From positions 124,001 through 188,000 of the forward strand of contig NZ_JAHKPO010000013.1 in the NCBI RefSeq assembly GCF_018860365.1: 64,000 nucleotides of DNA. Reading direction: 5' to 3'. The position numbers were made by a program, and so were the translations under genes. This DNA is from Arenibacter algicola (lineage in GTDB: Bacteria > Bacteroidota > Bacteroidia > Flavobacteriales > Flavobacteriaceae). Below, piece after piece: positions 1 to 8,382 of the stretch. Numbering within the stretch: the stretch's first letter is position 1; every line of letters starts with the position of its first letter. Under the pieces are notes generated by a model that ran no database searches, was not told the DNA's origin, and worked only from the letters and a program-made list of their open reading frames with translations.

Positions 1-2
1 CC

Positions 3-101
3 AAAGTGCTGCTTGTAGGTGCATACTTACTTATACTTTGGTTATGGGCGGCATTGCTCTGGTGCTGGATGATTAAGGTGAATTTAGATCAACTAACCTA
101 G
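3..101 (+). CDS. C-terminal end of a membrane protein (partial)
   Basis: The window opens inside an open frame that reads 32 residues and stops at TAG (99-101). The residues form one hydrophobic helix rich in Leu and Trp (LLILWLWAALLW) followed by a short polar tail (IKVNLDQLT). This looks like the last transmembrane segment of an inner-membrane protein whose body lies upstream of the window. The family cannot be told from so little. The other two forward frames are closed or give a less coherent peptide. Confidence 0.4.
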   Translation, partial: KVLLVGAYLLILWLWAALLWCWMIKVNLDQLT

Positions 102-170
102 TGGCATTAAGAGTTAATGGTGATGGACGATTAGAATTTTTTTATGATGCCTAGAAATATCCCAGCAAGC

Positions 171-1892
171 TTATTTTTCCAATTCTGCGACAAACATTTT
201 TGATTGGGACTCAATTGTAGCCTGGGCCTCTAAAATGGCTTTATCCAAAATTACCGTATTTTCCGGGGAGGCCAAGTCTGTTGTAGATGCAATGGCCTTT
301 AAATACCAATCTTCCCAAGCTTTTATTATATCTATCTCACTTTCCAAGAGGTTTCCGGCTTTGATGGATTTTTCACTGAGCAGAAATTCCTCAGAAAGGC
401 GATTTGTTGCCGCATCCCGTACTATTTTAACGATATCCATTGCTGAATAAGAATCACCATTTACTAAGGTTAGGGCACTTGCCAAGGCTGCAATGCTTAC
501 ATTTTTAAGTGTTTCTTGGGAGACCTTATCCAATCTATCGTTATCGGTATGATAAAACTGATCTGTAAAATGCCAAAATAATAATCCGGGTATATTGTTG
601 TCCAAAAATGGGGTATGGTCACTACCACCTTCATAAGGATTGGTATTTACTTCCCAATGGGCAACCTTCCCCTGCTTCAAAAAATTATGGATCATATAGT
701 CATTTAGGTAATGGGGCTTCATATCCTCCATGGTAAGCAGATTGCCGCCCCATTCTGTATGTTTGTCTTTCCCCCTGGTCCATATGGCACTTGGGTCCGG
801 CATTTTTTCAATTAAAAACGAGCCCCCTGTAATAGCCGTGTTTTCTCCGACCATATCCAAGCTTAGCCCCCATTTTATGCCCTTGGCCCTTTTTTCATTT
901 TCTTGAAGGTATCTTTTTGTAGATATAATTTCATCACCCCAAATAAAGGTCATGGTACGCTGTGCATCAATACTTTCATTTCTGATTAATTTGGCAGCTA
1001 CTGTGGCCATTTCCAATTGGGCGCCCACTCCACTGGCATTATCGTTGGCACCAGGTTCCTGTATATGGGCGCTGAACACTAGGCGTTCTTCTGGCATTTC
1101 GGAGCCCTTTATATCGGCAACCAATGTTAGTTCTTCGGAAGGATAGATTTTGCTGGAAATATTTACCTTGGCATATACTTTTCCTTTTTCCAATGCCGCC
1201 TTTAGCCTTTCTTTGGCCCTATAGGAAAGGGCAATGCCCCAAGTGTTTTTGGGATCGAATTTCAAGCTTCGGAATTGAATGGAATTTACATTTTTTTCAG
1301 GGTTCAAATAGTCGGGATTATCATAGGTGACCATACCCAAAGCACCTTTTTTTAAAACCCCTTCCTTATAAATTTCGGTAGCCTGTGTTTCCGTAAAAAT
1401 AATTTTTCCTTTTACAGAAATGCTTTGAAGATCATTTATGTCCTTAACATAAATAACTTCTGCAGTTGTTCCATTACTCGGAGTCGATATTGAATTTAAA
1501 TAGACCATGTTCCTATTGGAGGTGTAGGATAGCAATGGGTTATTTTCCCCAATCAGGGTAACGTTTGCATCTACAATTTCCCAAGTGGGATGTTGCAAGG
1601 GCCTTTTTTCCAATCTGTAGGTAAACCGATCTGTTTTGGATGCGTTTTCCTCCAAGACATAACCTGCGGCTTTCAAGGATTCTGCCACTTTTTGGATGCT
1701 CTTATTAAAACCTTCATTGCCTACCACTCGCCAAAATTGTTCTATGAATGCGGTGGTTTCATAGGCCTGTTCCCCGCTAAGGTTGTTCCTGAGGATATCT
1801 AAATAATCGTCTGTAGTAACTGCAGAATTTTTTGTTTGTGCCCAGCTTAGGGTAACCGCACTTATCAATAAAAGAACTAGATTTTTAGTCAT
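171..1892 (-). CDS. M28 family secreted zinc aminopeptidase
   Basis: 573-residue exported metallopeptidase of the M28 (aminopeptidase Y/S-like) family, probably removing N-terminal residues from peptides in the periplasm or outside the cell. The start at 1892 is chosen because it gives a clean signal peptide (MTKNLVLLLISAVTLSWAQ); an in-frame start at 1940 would put 16 extra residues before it. An inserted protease-associated (PA)-like region lies at about residues 100-260. Zinc-site motifs follow: SAHIQEPGANDNASG (His near 276, Asp near 284), then a GGSDHTPF motif and FYHTDNDRLDKV near the C-terminal third. It is transcribed away from the divergent Xaa-Pro aminopeptidase, so two peptidases share this intergenic region. 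The exact substrate is unknown. Confidence 0.88.
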   Translation of the reverse strand: MTKNLVLLLISAVTLSWAQTKNSAVTTDDYLDILRNNLSGEQAYETTAFIEQFWRVVGNEGFNKSIQKVAESLKAAGYVLEENASKTDRFTYRLEKRPLQHPTWEIVDANVTLIGENNPLLSYTSNRNMVYLNSISTPSNGTTAEVIYVKDINDLQSISVKGKIIFTETQATEIYKEGVLKKGALGMVTYDNPDYLNPEKNVNSIQFRSLKFDPKNTWGIALSYRAKERLKAALEKGKVYAKVNISSKIYPSEELTLVADIKGSEMPEERLVFSAHIQEPGANDNASGVGAQLEMATVAAKLIRNESIDAQRTMTFIWGDEIISTKRYLQENEKRAKGIKWGLSLDMVGENTAITGGSFLIEKMPDPSAIWTRGKDKHTEWGGNLLTMEDMKPHYLNDYMIHNFLKQGKVAHWEVNTNPYEGGSDHTPFLDNNIPGLLFWHFTDQFYHTDNDRLDKVSQETLKNVSIAALASALTLVNGDSYSAMDIVKIVRDAATNRLSEEFLLSEKSIKAGNLLESEIDIIKAWEDWYLKAIASTTDLASPENTVILDKAILEAQATIESQSKMFVAELEK

Positions 1893-2082
1893 AACTATAG
1901 ACAATATTTTAGGGACTTTATAGGGCATAATACACCACACTTTTATTATATAAAATCTAGGGACGAAGGTATGGTATTTTAAAGTTTCGATGGTTGGAAA
2001 GGAGTGGTTTTAAAAATCATTTAACGCTTTGTGGGGGGTAAAGCGTTTCCTATTTATTAAATTTGACGACAAAAGCAGAAAA

Positions 2083-3381
2083 ATGAAATATCAGCAAATA
2101 GATAACAACTTGTTTGTAAAGAACCGCAAGAAATTTATGGCCCGGATGAAGCCAAAGAGTATTGCCGTTTTTAATTCCAATGACCTGTATCCCATGGGAG
2201 CCGATAGTACCATGCCTTTTGAACAGAATAGGGATTTGTTTTATTTAAGTGGTGCGGATCAAGAGGAGACCATTTTGTTGTTGTTCCCGGATGCTCATGA
2301 GAAAAAGCATAGAGAGGTCTTGTTCGTAAGGGAAACCAATGCACATATTGCAGTCTGGGAAGGAGAAAAATTAACCAAAGAAAAAGCTACGGAAGTATCT
2401 GGGATCGAAACCATTTATTGGTTGACAGATTTTGATAAGATCTTTTATGATCTTATGACCGAAGTGGAAACGGTATACTTTAATACCAACGAGCATTACC
2501 GCCAGGCCGTGGAGACCCAAACAAGGGAAGATAGGTTTATATTAAAATGCAAACAAGATTATCCTGCGCACCTATGGGCCAAAAGCAGTCCTATATTACA
2601 GGAAATTAGGGGGGTGAAGGAGCCGGAGGAAATTGCCATCATGCAGACGGCCTGTAATATTACCGAAAAGGGATTCAGGCGCCTATTGGGTTTTGTAAAA
2701 CCTGGGGTTATGGAATATGAGATTGAAGCGGAGTTGTTGCACGAATTTATCCGTAATAGGTCCAAGGGCTTTGCCTATACCCCTATTATAGCATCTGGCA
2801 ATAATGCCAATGTATTGCACTATATAGAAAATAACCGCGAATGTAAGGACGGGGATATGTTATTGATGGATGTTGCGGCAGAATACGCCAATTATTCCAG
2901 TGACCTTACGCGTACCATTCCAGTAAACGGCAGGTTTACCCCTAGGCAGAAAGCGGTTTATGAAGCAGTGCTACGGGTAAAGAATGACGCCACGGCCATG
3001 TTGGTGCCCGGGACCATGTGGGGGGAATACCATAAGGAAGTAGGTAAATTAATGACATCCGAGTTATTGGGATTGGGCTTGCTGGATAAGGCCGATGTGC
3101 AAAATGAGGATAAAGATTGGCCGGCCTATAAAAAGTACTTTATGCACGGCACCAGCCATCATATTGGATTAAATACCCACGATTACGGCGCATTAAAAAC
3201 GCCTATGGTGGCCAATATGGTCTATACTGTGGAGCCCGGAATTTATATTCCGGAGGAAAATATGGGTATCAGATTGGAAGATGATGTGGTTATCCAAGAA
3301 AAAGGGGCTCCCTTTAACCTTATGGCCAATATTCCTATTGAGGTTGAAGAGATTGAAGAATTGATGAATGTTAATTCTTAA
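2083..3381 (+). CDS. pepP: Xaa-Pro aminopeptidase (M24B family)
   Basis: 432-residue cytosolic metallopeptidase that releases the N-terminal residue preceding proline. An N-terminal aminopeptidase P domain (about 1-170, containing FYLSGADQEE) precedes a pita-bread catalytic domain. Metal-site motifs are visible: MDVAAEYANYSSDLTRT (two Asp), HGTSHHIGLNTHD (His), VEPGIYIPEE (Glu) and GIRLEDDVV (Glu). ATG 2083 is preferred over an in-frame start at 2029, whose extra residues are not family-like. The gene ends in a strong hairpin terminator shared with the convergent brnQ gene. The family call is firm; the symbol is by similarity. Confidence 0.92.
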   Translation: MKYQQIDNNLFVKNRKKFMARMKPKSIAVFNSNDLYPMGADSTMPFEQNRDLFYLSGADQEETILLLFPDAHEKKHREVLFVRETNAHIAVWEGEKLTKEKATEVSGIETIYWLTDFDKIFYDLMTEVETVYFNTNEHYRQAVETQTREDRFILKCKQDYPAHLWAKSSPILQEIRGVKEPEEIAIMQTACNITEKGFRRLLGFVKPGVMEYEIEAELLHEFIRNRSKGFAYTPIIASGNNANVLHYIENNRECKDGDMLLMDVAAEYANYSSDLTRTIPVNGRFTPRQKAVYEAVLRVKNDATAMLVPGTMWGEYHKEVGKLMTSELLGLGLLDKADVQNEDKDWPAYKKYFMHGTSHHIGLNTHDYGALKTPMVANMVYTVEPGIYIPEENMGIRLEDDVVIQEKGAPFNLMANIPIEVEEIEELMNVNS

Positions 3382-3403
3382 GTCGTTACTATAATTATAT
3401 ATG

Positions 3404-3433
3404 AAAGAGCTGGCATAAGCCAGCTCTTTTTTA
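3404..3433. terminator. Bidirectional hairpin terminator between pepP and brnQ
   Basis: An 11-bp perfect stem (AAAGAGCTGGC / GCCAGCTCTTT) with an ATAA loop is followed on the + strand by a T tract. It lies 22 bp after the pepP stop and just past the stop of the convergent brnQ gene, so it can end transcription from either side. Confidence 0.88.
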
Positions 3434-3436
3434 TTT

Positions 3437-4738
3437 TTAAAAACTTTCTTTTTGGCTATGCCCCTTGGGAGATAGGTATTCACTTATAAGATTCGAAACC
3501 ACAAAAGCTACCAAACCGGGTATTACCCATCCCAGACGGTAGTCGCTTAGGGGGATCCATGTGAAGATTCCCATTTGGGGAACAAGGTCTCCTAAACTCC
3601 CCATAAAATCAGGAATACTGAAAATAATGGTGGTGATTACTACAGACTTAAAAACCATAGGTGAAGCCCATTTTTCCGGCATTACATTCAGGAGGATTAA
3701 TATTATAGTTATAGGATATATAAACATAAGTGCCGGAAAAGCTACCGTAATAATATAGGCCACATTAAATTGTCCCATGGCAATCCCTAGTAGGCAACCA
3801 ATTATTGCGGTTAGCAGATAGGCATGTTTGTATTTAGGGAGTCGGTCCTTGATAAAATCAGCGGTTCCTGTAACAATGCCTACGGCAGTGGTAAAACAGG
3901 CCAGACTTACTAAAATGCTCAGGAAAATATTGGCGTTATTGCCCAGGCTTTGTTTGCTTATTCCGGCAAGTAATTCTATTCTGGTGATATTCAATTCAAA
4001 ATTAAGATGGTTCAGGGCCCCGGTAAGGATAAGGCCCGAGTAAATTATAAAGAGGGTCAAACCAGCCAGCCAGCCAGCATTACGGACCAAAGTTTTTTTG
4101 TCTTCAAAGGATGTGTTCTGCTTTAAATTAATGGAGACAATGATGACACCGCCAACTACAATGGCCCCAATAGCATCAAATGTTTGATAGCCTTCCAAAA
4201 TGCCATCGCTGAACGGACTGGTAATATCGGTGGTCCCAAAATTGAAGTCAAGCGTAAAAAGGCTTGTAACGATTATCAAAACCAAAATCAATATGATGGC
4301 AGGGGTAAGAAATTTACCCAATATGTCCAATAATTTAGATCGATTTATGACAAAAATAAAAACTAAAGTAAAGTAGACGATACTGCTAAGTAGGGCAGGA
4401 GTATTGAAAAACGGTTGCACTGCTATTTCATGGGTTACGGCGGCAGTACGTGGCGAGGGCAAGCTTATCGAAATTGCATAGATCAATAAAGAATAGACAA
4501 GACTAAAATTTGGCGAGACCTTTTTTCCAAAATCATAAATGGTACCCTGTAATTTGGCGTGGGCCAAAATTCCCAATATGGGCACTAAGACCGCAGACAT
4601 TGCAAACCCCAATGCTACCAGCCACCACCAATTTCCGGACTGAAACCCCAATAGGGGTGGGAGAATTAAATTTCCTGCCCCAAAAAATAAGGAGAATAAT
4701 GCAAAGGAGGTGACAAGGGTATCCTTAGTATTGGGCAT
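3437..4738 (-). CDS. brnQ: Branched-chain amino acid transporter, LIVCS/BrnQ family
   Basis: 433-residue inner-membrane carrier with about 12 hydrophobic segments across its whole length, matching the BrnQ family that imports Leu/Ile/Val by cation symport. The N-terminus (SLFFGAGNLILPPLLG) is the family signature. Other typical segments are AITHEIAVQPF-like VTHEIAVQPF and the central GYQTFDAIGAIVVGGVI. The length is typical. The gene stands alone, converging on pepP. Substrate specificity and coupling ion are inferred from the family. Confidence 0.9.
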   Translation of the reverse strand: MPNTKDTLVTSFALFSLFFGAGNLILPPLLGFQSGNWWWLVALGFAMSAVLVPILGILAHAKLQGTIYDFGKKVSPNFSLVYSLLIYAISISLPSPRTAAVTHEIAVQPFFNTPALLSSIVYFTLVFIFVINRSKLLDILGKFLTPAIILILVLIIVTSLFTLDFNFGTTDITSPFSDGILEGYQTFDAIGAIVVGGVIIVSINLKQNTSFEDKKTLVRNAGWLAGLTLFIIYSGLILTGALNHLNFELNITRIELLAGISKQSLGNNANIFLSILVSLACFTTAVGIVTGTADFIKDRLPKYKHAYLLTAIIGCLLGIAMGQFNVAYIITVAFPALMFIYPITIILILLNVMPEKWASPMVFKSVVITTIIFSIPDFMGSLGDLVPQMGIFTWIPLSDYRLGWVIPGLVAFVVSNLISEYLSPKGHSQKESF

Positions 4739-5003
4739 TTAAGGCAATTTTGGCGAAAGATAGTTTAAAAACCGTTTAGTTTAAATGGGTATATAATCAC
4801 CCAATAAGTGCAGTTGGTCGAAAAAATCAAATTTTGCTAAAAAAAAACGAAAAAAAAACAGGTTGTACTCAATAAATGAAAGGGTGTTGGCGTTAATTAT
4901 CTGAAAGTCATTTAATAAGTGCTTTCACCTGATAACCTAAAGTTTAATTTTTGCATTTTACGGTCCCCTAAGCCTTACCAATGCCACCTAAAAAACCTGC
5001 ATT

Positions 5004-5255
5004 ATGAAGAAAGTTATGACAGACTATGGAACAAAACTCAGCGCTATCTGCTGCAGCATATTTGGACATCACTACATAGTATCCAAGAAGGTAACCTTAC
5101 ACATCAAGGAATATAAATGTGTTCATTGTAATAAAGAGGTAACTACGGATGTAAGTGGAAATCTATCCAACTTGACCCCGGAATTGCAGGATATCAACAA
5201 TACCTTACAAGATATTTATCAGAAAAGACATAGGGCTACCCAACAGGTAGCCTAA
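5004..5255 (+). CDS. Small hypothetical protein with a CxxC pair
   Basis: An 83-residue protein not recognised as a named family. It has a Cys/His-containing N-terminal half (SAICCSIFGHHYIVSKKV), then YKCVHCNKEVTT, a CxxC knuckle of the kind that binds zinc, and a polar C-terminal helix (LTPELQDINNTLQDIYQK). The composition looks coding rather than random. Translation may begin at 5004 or at the in-frame ATG 5016, which has a purine-rich stretch in front of it. The gene is isolated between brnQ and thiL. Confidence 0.6.
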   Translation: MKKVMTDYGTKLSAICCSIFGHHYIVSKKVTLHIKEYKCVHCNKEVTTDVSGNLSNLTPELQDINNTLQDIYQKRHRATQQVA

Positions 5256-5433
5256 ACCATGCTTGGCAACTTAATTCCGACCTTAAGCGGTATCGGAGTT
5301 TTTGAAGTTATTCCCGTAAATTAATGAACGCCCATATTCTTGGCTGTCCAGCGCCCCACGACAGTTAAGTAAGGAACGTCCTAGGTTTTCGGGAATTCTT
5401 TTTTCCTAAATGATCCCAATAGATCCCTTTCCT

Positions 5434-6477
5434 TTATGAAAAGGAATTCCAACCCTGGGCAGTGATAGGAATTTTGGTGTTGCTTCTGGAAACCAAATGA
5501 ACACCTTCATTCTTATCTGTCATATGGCCCACTACCGTAAAATGGGGATTACCCTTTATTTTTGGAAAGTCCTTTTGGTCTATGGTAAACAATAATTCAT
5601 AATCTTCACCTCCGCTTAAGGCTACCAGTGTACTGTCCATTTTAAATTCTTCACATGCCGAAATTACAGTTGGATCCAACGGAATTTTATCTTCGAATAA
5701 ATTACATCCCACCTCACTTTTATCGCATAAATGTAAAATTTCAGAGGAAAGTCCATCGCTGATATCGATCATAGAAGTGGGGAGAATCTCCAACTTTTCC
5801 AACAAGCCTTTTATATCCCTTCGGGCTTCGGGCTTCAATTGGCGTTCTACAATATAAGTGTATGGTGATAGGTCGGGTTGATTGTTTGGATTTACTTTGA
5901 AAACTTCCTTTTCCCTTTCCAAAACCTGTAAACCACAGTAGGCACCACCTAAATCCCCTGATACCACTAATAGGTCGTTGGGTTTGGCCCCACTTCTGTA
6001 TACAATATTCTCTTCCTTGGCTTCTCCTATGGCGGTAACACTTACCAACATTCCTTTGGTAGAGGAGGTAGTATCCCCACCCACTAGGTCTACCTTATAT
6101 ATTTCACAGGCCAAGGCAACCCCGCTATAAAATTCTTCAAGAGCTTCTAAGGGAAATCTATTGGAAACGGCAATGGATACAGTTATTTGCGTGGCCGTGG
6201 CGTTCATGGCATAGATATCGGATAAATTTACCATGACCGACTTATAGCCCAAGTGTTTCAGGGGCATATAGCTGAGGTCGAAATGCACTCCTTCTATCAA
6301 TAGATCCGTAGATATTACGGCTTTCTTGTCCTTGAAATCCAACACCGCGGCATCATCTCCAATTCCCTTAAGGGTAGATTTATGCTGTAAGGTAAAATCT
6401 TTGGTAAGATGTTTTATCAATTCAAACTCTCCCAATTGATCCAGTCCTGTCTTTTCTTGATTTTTGTCTTCTATCAT
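5434..6477 (-). CDS. thiL: Thiamine-monophosphate kinase
   Basis: 347-residue ThiL that phosphorylates thiamine phosphate to thiamine diphosphate, the last step of cofactor synthesis in the cytosol. Family marks are IKHLTKDF...GIGDDAAVLD at the N-terminus (Mg-ATP site), STDLLIEGVHFD, GDTTSS and VSGDLGGAYCGLQVL in the middle, and IDISDGLSSEILHLC and ALSGGEDYELLFT in the C-terminal domain. Length is slightly above the usual 320-330. A TAnnTTTG element (6482-6489, minus strand) sits only 4 nt before the ATG, suggesting a very short or absent leader. No other thiamine gene is nearby. Confidence 0.93.
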   Translation of the reverse strand: MIEDKNQEKTGLDQLGEFELIKHLTKDFTLQHKSTLKGIGDDAAVLDFKDKKAVISTDLLIEGVHFDLSYMPLKHLGYKSVMVNLSDIYAMNATATQITVSIAVSNRFPLEALEEFYSGVALACEIYKVDLVGGDTTSSTKGMLVSVTAIGEAKEENIVYRSGAKPNDLLVVSGDLGGAYCGLQVLEREKEVFKVNPNNQPDLSPYTYIVERQLKPEARRDIKGLLEKLEILPTSMIDISDGLSSEILHLCDKSEVGCNLFEDKIPLDPTVISACEEFKMDSTLVALSGGEDYELLFTIDQKDFPKIKGNPHFTVVGHMTDKNEGVHLVSRSNTKIPITAQGWNSFS

Positions 6478-6481
6478 GCGG

Positions 6482-6489
6482 CAAAAATA
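6482..6489 (-). promoter_or_regulatory. Candidate -7 promoter element of thiL
   Basis: On the minus strand this reads TATTTTTG, a match to the Bacteroidota TAnnTTTG element. The thiL ATG begins only 4 nt downstream, so the predicted transcript would be leaderless or nearly so. No clear -33 TTG could be fixed. Confidence 0.4.
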
Positions 6490-6537
6490 AGGAGTATATC
6501 CATTATATCACTAATAAAGGTTCTATAAGTAAGCAAT

Positions 6538-6594
6538 AAAAAAGCCGGACCTAAATAAGTATTTTTAAGGATACTTATAAAGTCCGGCCTATTA
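6538..6594 (-). terminator. Two-part hairpin terminator after the Gfo/Idh gene
   Basis: Nested inverted repeats: an outer GCCGGAC/GTCCGGC stem and an inner AAGTAT/ATACTT stem. On the minus strand the structure is followed by a run of T (seen as AAAAAA on the + strand near 6538). It lies just downstream of the Gfo/Idh gene and upstream of thiL, separating the two transcripts. Confidence 0.75.
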
Positions 6595-6615
6595 AATCAA
6601 ATTATAACCCAGGGT

Positions 6616-8070
6616 CTATCCCACAGAATATCCCGCTCTATAATTACGTTTTACGTATTTGTTGGCAGCCTCAAAGTTGGTAACCCTCATATTTTCAGCA
6701 TCCCATAACAAGCGTTTTCTTCCGTTGTATTTTGAGCCTCCCCAGAAACTGCCCTTATCGGCATTAGGGTCTACTTCAAAATAGGCTTTTAACGCTAAGT
6801 TACCAATTAGTATACTTTCAGTAAAAGGACCGGCATAATCAAATGAAGAACTGGTTTCGGCATTGCCATAACCCGCCATACAGGCGTTTACCCATTGTAG
6901 ATAGTGGCCTTCCGGAACTCTCGCAATAGTCTCTGCAACTTCAAATTGTTCGTTTAGCGATAAAGGAAGGAGTCTTGGATTGGCGCCATAACAGTCGGCC
7001 AATAATTTGCCTTTGGTACCAATAAATAGTACTCCACCATCCCAGTTGCCCAAAGCTTCGTCGTCGCCCATTTCATCTGGTCTTTCTGGTAGAAGTCCAC
7101 CATCCATCCAAGTAACTTTTACGTTGCCTTTGCCATCGGTTCTTGGATAGCTCAGGTGTATTTTACTGGAATTCGGAAAACTCTTAGGATAATCGGCTGT
7201 TTCAAATTTCCCTTTAAAGGAATCTGAAACGCTGCACTCAACCTGGTTAGGATAAAGTATAGGCAGTATTCGGTATACGGGATCCATTATGTGGCAGGCC
7301 ATATCTCCAAGTGCACCAGTTCCAAAATCGGACCAACCCCTCCAATCAAAAGGAAGATAGGCATCGTTATAATCGCGCATTTCGGCGGTACCTAACCAAA
7401 GGTCCCAATTTAACCCTTTGGGTATTTTATCTTTTTTGGTTGGTGTTTGAAGTGCTTGTGGCCATATAGCCCTATTGGTCCAACATTTTACAGTATGTAC
7501 TTCACCTATGATACCTGTATCATAAAGTTCTTTCATTTTTCGTACGCCATCACCTGAGCCACCTTGGTTCCCCATTTGGGTAACTACCTTGAATTTTTTT
7601 GCTGCCTCGGTAAGCATTCTAGCTTCCCAGATATCGTGTGTCAATGGTTTTTGAACGTAGACATGCTTGCCCATGGACATGGCCATATAGGCAGCTACAG
7701 CATGATTGTGGTCTGGAGTTGATACCGATACGGCATCAATATTGTCCTTTTCATTTTCCAACATTTTTCTAAAGTCGGCATAGTATTTTGCCTTTGGGAA
7801 CGATTTCCTGGACTCAACAGCCTGTCTGTCATCTACATCGCAAAGCCCTACAATATTAACATTGGGACTTTCTGCAAAGGAAGCAATATCACTTCTACCT
7901 TTACCACCGGCACCAATGCCGGCAATATTAAGTTTGTCACTTGGGGCAACATAACCTGGACCTCCCAATACGTGTCTTGGGACAATCATAAATCCGGCAG
8001 TTGCCAAGCCGGTACCTTTAATAAAATCTCTTCGCGAATTGTTACTAAATGCGGTCTTTTTTTTGGACAT
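6616..8070 (-). CDS. Tat-exported Gfo/Idh/MocA family oxidoreductase
   Basis: 484-residue NAD(P)-dependent oxidoreductase of the glucose-fructose oxidoreductase/inositol dehydrogenase family. A twin-arginine signal (NSRRDFIKGTGLATAGFMI) marks export of the folded, cofactor-loaded enzyme. The Rossmann part begins LNIAGIGAGGKGRSD, with the family EKP-like motif as HVYVQKPLTHDI and STPDHNHAVAAYMAM before it. The C-terminal part carries the FDWRGWSDFGTGALGDMACH signature. It is divergent from the cytochrome/PA14 lipoprotein at 8383, which may act with it on sugars or polyols. A paralogue lies at 61342-62808. The substrate cannot be read from sequence. Confidence 0.9.
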   Translation of the reverse strand: MSKKKTAFSNNSRRDFIKGTGLATAGFMIVPRHVLGGPGYVAPSDKLNIAGIGAGGKGRSDIASFAESPNVNIVGLCDVDDRQAVESRKSFPKAKYYADFRKMLENEKDNIDAVSVSTPDHNHAVAAYMAMSMGKHVYVQKPLTHDIWEARMLTEAAKKFKVVTQMGNQGGSGDGVRKMKELYDTGIIGEVHTVKCWTNRAIWPQALQTPTKKDKIPKGLNWDLWLGTAEMRDYNDAYLPFDWRGWSDFGTGALGDMACHIMDPVYRILPILYPNQVECSVSDSFKGKFETADYPKSFPNSSKIHLSYPRTDGKGNVKVTWMDGGLLPERPDEMGDDEALGNWDGGVLFIGTKGKLLADCYGANPRLLPLSLNEQFEVAETIARVPEGHYLQWVNACMAGYGNAETSSSFDYAGPFTESILIGNLALKAYFEVDPNADKGSFWGGSKYNGRKRLLWDAENMRVTNFEAANKYVKRNYRAGYSVG

Positions 8071-8382
8071 AATTTTTGAAAGTTTTTCTATTTTTTTAAA
8101 ATGGATTTGAATTTAAATTAATTTTTTGTAATCTGCATAAAGATGTTTTAATAAATTTCTATATATTTTGTTAATTTATCAGTTATTGCCTCAAAACTAT
8201 TTTGGGTTTGAGGGGTTTTCATGGATTTTGCGTATTGATAATTAGTGGCTTAGCTCAATAATATTGGGATAGGAACACATTTATTGACGTAAATTAATTT
8301 TGTTTTTTAATCGTTTAAGCAAGTATCAATTTATTTATATCCTATAATCTTATTTTACTTAAAAGTTTTATATAACTAAGAA
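8071..8382. other. Divergent intergenic region with an inverted repeat
   Basis: This 312-bp AT-rich region separates the divergent Gfo/Idh and cytochrome/PA14 genes and must hold both promoters. The clearest structure is an inverted repeat CCTCAAA (8189-8195) / TTTGAGG (8207-8213) with an 11-bp spacer, placed nearly midway between the two starts, as a shared operator might be. It lacks a following T tract. I see no gene here. Confidence 0.4.
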
